A DNA stretch of 13,139 bases from JBCDIQ01 sp039024295 (GTDB taxonomy: Bacteria; Bacteroidota; Bacteroidia; J057), in contig JBCDIQ010000139.1 of the NCBI GenBank assembly GCA_039024295.1, forward strand, positions 1 to 13,139. Reading direction: 5' to 3'. Both the position numbers and the translations under genes were made by a program. A model generated the notes under the pieces. It was given only the letters and a program-made list of their open reading frames with translations, was not told the origin of the DNA and did not search any database. Positions 1 to 9,000 of the stretch are shown here, piece after piece; position 1 is the stretch's first letter, and every line of letters starts with the position of its first letter.

Positions 1-251
1 CCCCGCTCGTGGAATACTACATTTTCAAAACCCTTCCTGCTGTGCTTCCCAAAGGCCCATTAGCGGTGGCATCTCATTTTATCTATTCAGCTAAATGGGA
101 AGTACTCAAGGAAAAAGATGTAAACTGGTTAAAAGGGCGGTACCACAGCACGTCTTTTTATCCCTTTGATGCAGGGCACATGTTTCCCTTAGAGCAGCCA
201 AAAGAGGCTGCCCAGCTAGTGAAACAAATCTTAGAAGCAAAGTCTAAGTAG
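1..251 (+). CDS. alpha/beta-hydrolase-like enzyme, C-terminal fragment (5' end outside window)
   Basis: The open frame enters from the left edge (first full codon at 3) and ends at TAG 249-251. A GTG at 9 is only an internal codon: the protein clearly begins upstream, since no N-terminal fold elements are present. The last third contains F-D-A-G-H-M-F-P-L-E-Q-P (His codon at 177-179), followed by an amphipathic helix ending in K-Q-I-L-E-A-K-S-K. A Gly-His followed by a hydrophobic, 'EQP/ERP' and a terminal helix is the usual setting of the catalytic histidine in alpha/beta-hydrolases. The nucleophile Ser and acidic residue would lie upstream and cannot be checked. Substrate and pathway are unknown; a hydrolase, esterase or haloperoxidase-like role is possible. 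It converges with the next gene, with 8 bp between the two stop codons. Confidence 0.6.
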   Translation, partial: PLVEYYIFKTLPAVLPKGPLAVASHFIYSAKWEVLKEKDVNWLKGRYHSTSFYPFDAGHMFPLEQPKEAAQLVKQILEAKSK

Positions 252-259
252 AAAGGCTA

Positions 260-1519
260 TTAAATAATGAGCAGTCGCTGAAAAGTTATCTGGCCGTTGC
301 CCTCTTGGACACGGACCTGGTAAACTCCTGGAGCCAGTTTTGGCAGCTGGATATTTGTATTCCGGACAAACGTTCTGGTAGCAGTTAACACGATACGGCC
401 AGTCGGATCAAGAAGATGAATCAGGAACTTTTCGGATGAATTTCCATCGCGGAATATGCGTAACCTCTGGCCTGAAGTTATCGGGTTGGGAGAAATGTTC
501 CATGAGGATGATTCCTGCACATTCAAGGTTCTGACCTGAGAAAGCATCTCCTCACCATTTGCTCCGATAAAACGGACCCGATAATGAACTTCTCCACTGC
601 CGGGTGCTGCATCTTTAAATTGAAATTCAGCTTCTCCAACTTGTGCTTTGACTTCTCCAATCGTAGAAAAATCAGTCCCATCTCGAGAAGCTTCGACCAG
701 GAATCGAGCACGGTCGGTTAGTTCTTCTGTTTTCCACCTTAAAACTGACACAGCATCTTCTCTGTCCGCTTGAAAAGTTTCAAATGCGATCGGCAATACA
801 CTTGCCTCTGTTACGCTGATGTCATCGAAATAATAATAGGCGTATCCTGAACCGCTAGGCGTTCGGAATTGCTGCCGAACGGTATTGTTGTCGTTGCGAA
901 AGTTTCCAAGGGTAATGTGGGTATGATTTGCAGTTGCGGTAAAAGTAAAACTAATGGTTTGCCAAGTGGTGCTAAAAAGGAGCCCAGGCGACTCATAGGT
1001 GGGGGTAAGCTGAATGGGTTGTTTGCCATTTTGGGTGAGAGCTCCATTGGAAAAGTGTGCACCTAATCGGGTGCCAAATCCACCGTAAGCCCCGGTTCCT
1101 GCTATTCCGTTGGTGTATGAAAAACTCAGTACGTAGGTTTTTCCAATTTGCAGGGGACTGCTAAGCTGTACACTAATGTACTCCCTGAAATTGTTGCTAA
1201 AAGAAAGCCATGTGCCCAGTCCCATTGCCCCACTGCCGCCCAGGGGATTCACCCGTGCATTCAGGGTTTCGGGAAACCTAAAAAATCCCGTACCGCAGGT
1301 GTGGAAATAATCGGGGGTGCCACTATTGCCATTGTTGCAGCCTGTGGTCCCATTTACATTATTCCAGTTCGAAACCAGGGACCATTGACAGGAGGTGGAA
1401 GGGCAGATAGAATAGGTTTCAAAGCCAGGGTTGGGAACTAGGTTGGGCTGACTCCAAAGCGGGAAAACAAATAGTATCAGACCCCCCAGCAAGATCAATG
1501 CGTGAGCAAAAGATTTCAT
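260..1519 (-). CDS. secreted protein with T9SS type A C-terminal sorting domain (419 aa)
   Basis: Starts at the ATG complementary to 1517-1519; stop TAA is at 262-260. Residues 1-23 form a signal peptide: K near the start, a long Leu/Ile/Phe core, and likely cleavage at L-W-S|Q. Residues ~25-238 begin N-L-V-P-N-P-G-F-E, contain T-P-D-Y-F and a cluster of Cys residues, and end Y-Y-Y-F-D-D-I-S-V. This layout is typical of carbohydrate-binding-like jelly-roll modules of secreted Bacteroidota proteins. Residues ~240-338 (L-P-I-A-F-E-T-F-Q-A ... V-L-R-W-K-T ... F-L-V-E-A-S-R-D-G) match the fibronectin/Ig-like module that usually precedes a sorting domain. Residues 341-419 start N-I-S-P-N-P and include D-P-T-G-R-I-V and L-A-P-G-V-Y-Q-V-R-V, the hallmarks of the T9SS type A sorting domain. 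It is therefore predicted to cross the outer membrane through the T9SS and be anchored or released. No catalytic residues are recognisable; glycan binding is an inference from the fold. Confidence 0.85.
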   Translation of the reverse strand: MKSFAHALILLGGLILFVFPLWSQPNLVPNPGFETYSICPSTSCQWSLVSNWNNVNGTTGCNNGNSGTPDYFHTCGTGFFRFPETLNARVNPLGGSGAMGLGTWLSFSNNFREYISVQLSSPLQIGKTYVLSFSYTNGIAGTGAYGGFGTRLGAHFSNGALTQNGKQPIQLTPTYESPGLLFSTTWQTISFTFTATANHTHITLGNFRNDNNTVRQQFRTPSGSGYAYYYFDDISVTEASVLPIAFETFQADREDAVSVLRWKTEELTDRARFLVEASRDGTDFSTIGEVKAQVGEAEFQFKDAAPGSGEVHYRVRFIGANGEEMLSQVRTLNVQESSSWNISPNPITSGQRLRIFRDGNSSEKFLIHLLDPTGRIVLTATRTFVRNTNIQLPKLAPGVYQVRVQEGNGQITFQRLLII

Positions 1520-1667
1520 GTGAGTTAGGTTAGGGTAAAATAAAACTTCACGCCAGGAGGTTCCAGTTTTTAACCAGAAGAAAATGTGTATCTATTTTTA
1601 GGCAACCTACGACTTAATTACAGTAATTTATGGACCTTCTCAAATATTTTGGTACTTACCTTTTGGT
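1520..1667. promoter_or_regulatory. divergent intergenic region between the T9SS cargo gene and the DUF2490 gene
   Basis: These 148 bp separate two divergently transcribed start codons, so both promoters should lie here unless transcripts start inside a gene. The region is AT-rich. I found no convincing full match to the Bacteroidota promoter pattern TTG-N19-TAnnTTTG on either strand; near matches such as TATTTTGG at about 1645-1652 deviate at a conserved base. Neither gene has a strong purine-rich ribosome-binding site, which is common in this phylum. Confidence 0.4.
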
Positions 1668-2381
1668 ATGTATAAACTGGTAGACCCCCTAATTCGCCTA
1701 ATCCTTACTTTCGTTCTAGCTCCCAACATCCTTTTCGCCCAACAAAAATCCATTGCCTATGACAACCAGCAATGGCTCCAGTATTACCAGACCCTCCAGG
1801 TTTCCAACAGGATTTCCATTCTGAATGATGTGGGTTACCGTGTGAAAGATGTGCTCCAACGTCGGTCTCAGTATTTAGTCCGAACGATGGTCTCTTGGCA
1901 GGTAGGAAAGGAGGCGAAAGTTGGGGTAGGCATTGGCCATTGGGGCAGCTTTCGGACAAAGGGGTTAGGAAGAATTGAAATACGCCCTCACCTCAATTTC
2001 AGCACCCGGCACCAGCAGGGGAAATGGGTGTTTTCCCACCGGCTTCGAGGCGAGCAACGCTTCTTTCAATCGGTTAATCCATCAGGGGATCATGTCTCGA
2101 ACATTCGCATTCGATACAGGCTCATAGGAAAATTTCCCTTGGTTCAGTTTTTAGATTCGAGTCCCATTTCAGGCCTGGATATGTTATTGGGAAATGAAGT
2201 TATGCTGAATTTGGGGGAATCCATCGCGTACAACGTATTTGACCAAAACAGAGTACTGGCTGGAACCCTTCTCAAGGTATCGCCTGCCCTCCATATATCC
2301 CTGCTATACCAGCATAGATTTCAGGCATTGAACCAGCCTGCTGCTTACAGGCAGCTATATATTTTATGGCTTGGCATTTAG
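1668..2381 (+). CDS. DUF2490 family protein, probable outer-membrane beta-barrel (237 aa)
   Basis: ATG at 1668, stop TAG at 2379-2381. The first 24 residues form a signal peptide (L-I-L-T-F-V-L core, likely cleavage at L-F-A|Q-Q). The mature part is built of alternating hydrophobic/polar beta-strands rich in aromatic residues and Arg: W-L-Q-Y-Y-Q-T-L-Q-V near residue 35, then R-T-M-V-S-W-Q-V, a run of R-x-R-x-R strand motifs (I-R-I-R-Y-R), L-L-G-N-E-V-M-L-N-L-G, and F-D-Q-N-R-V-L-A-G. The last two blocks are characteristic of the DUF2490 family, which is found mainly in Bacteroidota and has no assigned biochemical function. The protein ends in a strand finishing Y-I-L-W-L-G-I, as in small barrels. 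The length is normal for the family. It stands alone: divergent from its left neighbour and separated by 643 bp from the PKD gene, so co-transcription with either is not suggested. Confidence 0.75.
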   Translation: MYKLVDPLIRLILTFVLAPNILFAQQKSIAYDNQQWLQYYQTLQVSNRISILNDVGYRVKDVLQRRSQYLVRTMVSWQVGKEAKVGVGIGHWGSFRTKGLGRIEIRPHLNFSTRHQQGKWVFSHRLRGEQRFFQSVNPSGDHVSNIRIRYRLIGKFPLVQFLDSSPISGLDMLLGNEVMLNLGESIAYNVFDQNRVLAGTLLKVSPALHISLLYQHRFQALNQPAAYRQLYILWLGI

Positions 2382-2490
2382 CGCCGAATTTCTTTTGGGG
2401 AGGGAGGATGACCTTAGACGTTGTACCTGTTGATAAGTAGCTATACCTGCCCATACATGGCAGTGGCGTCATATTGTTCCAATGTGGAAA

Positions 2491-2508
2491 AGTCCTCTTG
2501 ATAGGACT
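2491..2508 (+). terminator. weak hairpin downstream of the DUF2490 gene, possible terminator
   Basis: AGTCCT (2491-2496) and AGGACT (2503-2508) form a perfect 6-bp stem with a 6-nt loop. The T-tract after it is poor (GGTTTGAG), and it lies 110 bp beyond the stop codon, so function as an intrinsic terminator is doubtful. It is the best candidate after this gene. Confidence 0.2.
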
Positions 2509-2840
2509 GGTTTGAGAAAATCTTTTCAATTTCAATTATGCAGTGGGATTTTTATTACATCTGGCACCTTGTAAAAATGATCTGAAACTGAAACATATTA
2601 GAATTAATCGTATCAAAAAAAGTGGATCAACCTGCAAGGTTCTTACGCAAAAATTGAATAAAATAGCTTCTGTGGATAAGGTTAAATATCTGTAAATCAA
2701 TCTATGAAAAGGTGTTTCTGATAATATAAAGCCTGATCTTAGGTTATTTCTTTCATCCCAAAATTTGCACATAGTATTTTTCTGCTTCCTGAATTTCATG
2801 CTGCTTCTGACAGACCCATGAATAGGCTTACATACCTGTT

Positions 2841-2868
2841 TTGTGCGTAGGGGTTTTCCTTAATTTTA
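2841..2868 (+). promoter_or_regulatory. possible Bacteroidota-type promoter for the PKD gene
   Basis: TTG at 2841-2843 (within TTTTG) is followed after 17 nt by TAATTTTA at 2861-2868. This matches TAnnTTTG at seven of eight positions; the final base is A, not G. The spacing is shorter than the usual 19-21 nt. A second near match, TAATTTTT at 2928-2935, has no TTG at the right distance. Either would give a leader of roughly 85-155 nt. Low confidence. Confidence 0.2.
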
Positions 2869-2950
2869 CATCTGTCGAATTACTTAATCCCATAAGTAAA
2901 TAGTCCTACCAAATAACTAATCGACGGTAATTTTTTGGCATTCTGTGCTA

Positions 2951-2987
2951 AGGTGGGCTAGGTATGGCCTGCCTGAAGCCATTTTTT
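2951..2987 (+). promoter_or_regulatory. overlapping alternative hairpins with T-tract in the PKD gene leader
   Basis: AGGTGGGC (2951-2958) can pair with GCCTGCCT (2967-2974) as an 8-bp stem containing two G-U pairs and an 8-nt loop. Alternatively ATGGC (2964-2968) can pair with GCCAT (2978-2982) as a 5-bp stem running directly into TTTTTT (2982-2987). The two cannot form together, an arrangement like an attenuator. The terminator-like stem is short with a 9-nt loop, so this may be chance. It ends about 37 nt before the ATG at 3025. Confidence 0.25.
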
Positions 2988-3024
2988 GTATTCACAATCG
3001 CACACTTTCTAGGGTAATAATATC

Positions 3025-6000
3025 ATGAAAATTAAGCTAAGGCGAACCGTTGGAACCCCGCTGTATCAGCTGCTCCTGGCGATATTTCTCAGTTTGGGAA
3101 CCCAAGTTATGCAAGCTCAGGTGGCAGATTTTACTCCGGACAATACTTCGGGCTGTGCGCCACTTGTTGCAGTAAATTTCATTAACAACAGCAGCGGAGG
3201 AGCGGTCTCCTACCTCTGGGACTTTGGCAATGGTAACACCTCTACCTTGGCCAGTCCTGGTGCCTTCTACACCGTTCCCGGCACCTATGTGGTTCGCTTG
3301 ACGGTGGACTTTGGAGGAGGGCTTTCAGATACCCATACAGATACAGTTGTGGTGTTTGCAGGGCCTACCGTTGATTTTGGGATTAACCCCAATTTTGGCT
3401 GTGTGCCACATTCGGTCAACTTCACCGACCTGAGTGTCGCGGGCGATACCGCAATTGTAGATTGGATTTGGGACTTTGGGGATGGAACAACTTCCAGCCT
3501 TCAGAATCCCTCTCACACTTACAATTCCATCGGAAGTTATGATGTTACCCTGGTAGCAACTGATGGAAATGGTTGCCGAACCACCTTCATTAAAAATGAT
3601 TCAGTAGATGTATCGACCCCACCGACAATCGATTTTTCAGCGTCCAACACACAGTCTTGTAACGCACCGCTGACAACTCGCTTTACCTCTTCCGTTTCAC
3701 CGACTGGCACCTATACTTATTTGTGGGATTTCGGTGATGGCAACACCTCTACTGCCCCCAACCCAGGGCACGCTTACAGCACCACGGGCAACTACAGCGT
3801 GACCCTTACCGTCACGGATCAAAACGGATGTGCGGAAACAGAATCAAAATTTGACTTCATACAAATAGGCAGACCCGTTGCCGATTACAATGTAAGCAAC
3901 TCAATAGCCTGTGCAGGACAACCTGTTAATTTCATCAACCTCTCAACAGGAGCTGATAGTTACTCCTGGGATTTTGGAGACGGGGGGACCTCAACCAATT
4001 CGAATCCCATTCACAGTTACGCAGCACCGGGCACCTACAATGTCCGGCTTTTGGCGCAAAATACGGTTGATGGTTGCTCGGACGTCATTGTGAAAACCAA
4101 TATCGTTGAAGTACGTCCTTCACCTTTGGTTAATTTTTCAGCAACCAACAACATCGGTTGTCAGGTTCCCCAATCTGTCACCTTTACGGATGCCTCTACC
4201 AATGCCGCCACCTACCTCTGGGATTTTGGCGATGGAAATACCGCTTCTGCCCCCTCTCCGGTTACCCATGTATACACTGCGCAAGGAATTTATGACGTAA
4301 CCTTGACTGTAACCAGTGTTGACGGCTGCCAGACCACCCGGACGATTCCCTCTTTGGTACAAATTGTTCCTCCTACAGCCAACTTTGCTGCAGACAGTGT
4401 GGCAGGATGTATCCCATTGGACGTGGATTTTCAGGACCTGAGCATTTCAAATGATCCTATTACCCTTTGGACATGGACATTTGGAGATGGAACAGGCTCG
4501 ACTGTTCAAAACCCAAGAAAGACCTATACCTCTGTTGGCACCTTTGATGTGACCCTGACGATCCGCACCGCAAGTGGATGTATAGCTTCCATTACGCAAG
4601 CAGACTATATTCAGGCAGGTACCCGTCCCATTGTGGACTTTACTGCCAATCCGGTTGCAGTATGTGTGGATGATTTGGTGACGTTCAACAACATGACGAA
4701 TGTTGGCAACATCTGGCAGTGGTTTTTCGGTGATGGAAATGGCTCGAATGCCCAGTTTCCTACGCATGCTTATCAAGATACGGGTACGTTTGATGTTACC
4801 TTGATCGCTAACCACTTTGGCTGTTTCGACACCTTAATCCGCGAAGAATACATCCGGGTTTTTGGACCTATCGCAGATTTTGAACTGGCACCTCAAAGAG
4901 GGTGTGATGTGCCCCTTACCGTTACCTTCACAGATGCTTCCATAGATCCTACCGGTTGGGTGTGGGACTTTGGGGATGGAAATACAGATACAGTTCAGAA
5001 CCCCGTTCATACCTACACCTCACCAGGTACCTATACCGTTCGCTTGACGGTTGTAAATGATAGCTCAGGCTGTACAGATGTTTTTGAGCAAGACATTACC
5101 ATTTCGAAGCCAACTGCCAGTTTCACAGTTGGCAATACCTTTGGATGTAATGGCATAACTGTTCCGATCACAAATGAATCCCTAAATGCAACCAATTATA
5201 CCTGGGATTTTGGAGATGGAGGCACTTCTACTGCTGCGAATCCCTCCTATACCTACAATACACCTGGTACCTATCGAATTACCCTGATTGCGGAGGATAA
5301 TTTTGGCTGTCGGGATACGTTCGAAAATCCGGTTAATATAAATATCATTGGTACGGATGTTATTTTTGATGCTGATACCACCTTTGGCTGTGCGCCGCTC
5401 TCCGTGACATTTTCCAATGCTTCTCGATCATACCCTTCCACTAACAGCATCATTGCTTATTTCTGGGACTTTGGAGATGGAGGTACATCTGGAGCCGCAA
5501 ATCCAGTTTATACCTATTCAACTCCAGGGGTATATGATGTAAGGCTTACTGTTATTGATGACCAGGGATGTGTGAGCACCCTGACACGTCCATCTTACAT
5601 CAACCCGACCTTCCCTACTGCTCAATTTACCACCAGCGATACATTGGCGTGTCCAGGTGCATTGGTTTCCTTTAATGATCAGTCTATTGGAAATGGCCTG
5701 AATTATTTCTGGGATTTTGGGGATGGCAATTCCTCCATTGTTGTAAATCCCCAAAACCTGTACCCGGGCAATGGCTCTTACACCGTAACGTTAACAGTTA
5801 TTGATGCCAACGGCTGCTCGGACTCAGAAGTCAAGTTCAACCACATAAATATCTCTAAGCCCACGGCTGCATTTGCCAACACATCTGTCAGGAAGGCATG
5901 TCCTCCTCTTCAGGTTACCTTCACAGATCAGTCCAGCTCAGATGTCGTTTCCTGGCTTTGGGACTTTGGAGATGGGAGTACTTCTACGCTTCCCAATCCT

Positions 6001-9000
6001 TCTAAGGTATATGGCATCGCGGGAAATTACTCTGTCAGGCTGATTGTAGAAAATACAGAAGGCTGTCGGGACACGATTTTAAAATCTGGATTGGTAGAGC
6101 TGGACGGTCCGGCAGGTTCGTTTACCATGGGACCCCTTTCGGGCTGTAATCCATTAACGGTTAATTTTTCAGCATCTACCGCCGGAGCAGTTAGCTGGCA
6201 GTGGGACTTTGGAGATGGTAGCCTCGGAACGGGTGCGACTACTTCTCATACCTATACACGGGATACAATTGCATACCCTATTTTGAGTATTCGGGATACG
6301 GCAGGCTGTTTGGTGACGGTTCAGTCCCCGGACAGCATAGACGTTAAGCCACTTCCCATCCCCAGCTTTACCACCAACTTCACGGATATTTGTTTGGGGC
6401 AACGGGTATTCTTTACCAATACTTCTTCTTCAGCAGATCCGATTGTATTGTATGAATGGGACTTCGGGGATGGCACAACCTCTAATGTGCGTAACCCAGA
6501 TCATACCTATACCACCGTCGGTAATTATGATGTGAGCCTTGCGCTGCAGACCAGCGAAGGGTGTCGGGATACGGTCACCACGCCCATTACCATTACCGTA
6601 AAAGGTCCACCGACTGCGTTTTTTACGCCCTCGAGAACTAGGGGCTGTGTACCGCTTACCAATGTCGTATTCAGAGACAGTTCATTTGGAAGCTTTCCCA
6701 TTGTGGATTGGCGTTGGGATTTTGGGGATGGCGGCATAGACAGTGCTCAATTCCCAGTATACACCTTTAACAATTCCGGTATTTACAATGTCAGTCTGAT
6801 CGTAACAGATATCGAAGGCTGTAGCGATACCATGTTCCAGGTGATCACAGTTGATGCATTGCCTAATATGGATTTCACAGTCTCTGATCGATTCAGCTGT
6901 GCCCCTGATCAACTGAGGTTTACAGATCAAACTTCCAGTAGTGCCAGCATTACCAACTGGTTCTGGCAATTTGGGGATGGGGCAACTTCCACTCAGCAGA
7001 ACCCTGTCCATACGTATGCTATTGATGGTAACTATACCGTAAGCCTTCAAGTGACAGATGCAAATGGCTGTTCCAACAGCCTGACGCGGAATAGTTACAT
7101 TGTACTGAGGCATCCCGTGGCAGATTTTGTGTCCACAGCAGTTCCCTCTTGTCCTGGACAGCGGGTAAGGTTTACCAATACTTCTACGCCTGATACAACG
7201 CTGAACTTTTACTTTTGGCAATTTGGTGATGGCGGCACCTCGCGTGGGCAAAACCCCCGTCGGACGTATAACAACCCAGGTACGTATGATGTAACATTTG
7301 TGGTTGGAAATATCCTGGGATGTAGAGATACCATAACCAAGCCTGCACATGTTACCATCTATACCCCCCCTACGGCTTCCATGGTGGTTTCAAAAACAGC
7401 TTTTTGTACCCCAGACAGTATCCGGGTAATCAGCACAAGCACCAATGGGACCTCGCCCATAACCAGTACCTTCTGGGAGTTTGGAAATGGGAATGTGGCA
7501 AATACCCAGGTCGCCAATTTCACCTATACCATATCTGGCAATTACACCCTGAGGTTGACGGTTACTGACTCACTGGGATGTGAAGACAGGGAAACCCAAA
7601 CCATTAATGCCTATCCAGTACCGGAAGTCGATTTTGTGGCTGACGATACATTGAACTGCGCCCCTATCAACATTACGTTTACTGATCAAACCACCAGCTC
7701 GGCAACCCTGACCAATTGGCTTTGGGACTTTGGAGATGGGACCTTTGGGGCAGGTAATCGCCCAATAAACAGATACAACACTAATGGCGTATATGATGTG
7801 TCGCTAATTGCCACTGACATCAACGGGTGCCGGGATACCCTCATCAAGCCCCAATATATCGTGCTGGATCACCCTACGGCTAATTTTAGCATTGTAGATA
7901 CCCTGGCATGTACCCTGGAAGATATCCAGTTTTATGACCTTTCAGCAGGCAATCTTCCTATAACCGGATGGGACTGGGACTTTGGAGATGGCAATACTTC
8001 GAATGTTCAAAATCCTGTCCATAGATATTCTGCTCCAGGGACCTATACGGTAAGACTGGTAGCCTCTGATTCCAAAGGGTGTACCGATGCCATCACACGG
8101 ACCACGCTAGTCCGCATTCTGCCAAGTCCAATCATTGGGTTCAGTGTATCTGATAATGCAGATTGTACCCCATTTGGTGTAGGGTTTACAGATGCCAGTG
8201 CGCCAAATGGTTCTCCTATCGTCTCTCGTTTGTGGGAGTTTGGTGATGGGAATAGCTCCACCTCTGTCAACCCATTTCATACTTATACCACTCCTGGGAT
8301 TTACAGCGCCCGACTTACCCTTACCGACCTGAATGGTTGTACTTCGAGGGATTCTGTAAGCCTTACGTCTTACACACGTCCGATAGCAAACTTTAGCTCA
8401 GCAGACTCTTTGGGCTGTCTTACCCAAACGGTAACCTTCACAGATTCTACTGTCTCACCATATTTATTGAGCAGTTGGTCCTGGAACTTTGGCGATGGAA
8501 ATACGGATACCGTTCAGTCACCTGTTCACTCTTACAGTGGGTTGGGGCCCTACACGGTTCGCCTAGAAGTAGAAGACCAGTTCGGCTGCCGGGATACGAT
8601 CATCAAGACCAATTTTGTTTCCCTGTTCGACCCTCAGGTGGATTTTACCCTTAGCAGAACTCAAGGTTGCCCAGGCGTTTCGGTAACCTTTACGGGGAGC
8701 GCATCTGTGGATACCTCAGTTGCTAACTGGTTCTGGGATTTTGGTGATGGGCAAATTGGCTTTGGCCAAACCACCAGCCATACCTACAATAACCCCGGCC
8801 AATATACCGTAGGACTGGTTATTCAGACAGTGGTTGGCTGTATCGCACGGCAGAGTAAAGTAAATGTCATCCAGGTGTTTGAAGCACCAAACGCAGGCTT
8901 TGAAGCCATTCCACCAGCGGGATGTACCCCTTTTGCCACCCAGTTTCAGGATACCTCTTCTACAGGATCAGCTGCCATTACCCAATGGTTTTGGGATTTT

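Larger units (their letters stand above)
2382..3024. other. 643-bp AT-rich intergenic region upstream of the giant PKD gene
   Basis: No convincing gene is visible here. The only longer frames are on the minus strand (2536-2799, 87 codons, with 2272-2535 directly following in the same frame). They lack family motifs, are full of rare residues for such proteins, and one runs antisense to the DUF2490 gene, so I treat them as chance. No tRNA-like cloverleaf, tandem repeat or insertion-sequence end was seen. Small inverted repeats are present: CTGCC/GGCAG at 2448-2463, AGTCCT/AGGACT at 2491-2508, and two mutually exclusive hairpins at 2951-2982. The region probably holds the 3' end of the DUF2490 transcript and the promoter and leader of the PKD gene. 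Confidence 0.6.

Noticed and set aside
252..259. Possible bidirectional terminator between the convergent stop codons
   Set aside because: The gap is only 8 bp and I saw no stable inverted repeat with a T-tract around it.
1645..1664. TATTTTGG and TACCTTTTGG as a promoter for the DUF2490 gene
   Set aside because: Neither matches TAnnTTTG fully, both lie almost on the start codon, and no TTG element sits at the right distance.
2272..2799. Two contiguous 87-codon minus-strand frames (2272-2535 and 2536-2799) in and beyond the DUF2490 gene
   Set aside because: The first is largely antisense to a well-supported gene, the second lies in AT-rich DNA, neither shows a domain, and together they look like chance open frames rather than a broken gene.
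6682..7350. Long minus-strand open frame (222 codons) inside the PKD gene, and a similar one at 11932-12567
   Set aside because: Their recurring I-P-K-I-P / T-K-V-P-L-P motifs are the reverse-strand reading of the W-D-F-G-D-G codons. They are shadows of the repeat, with no independent start context or family signature.
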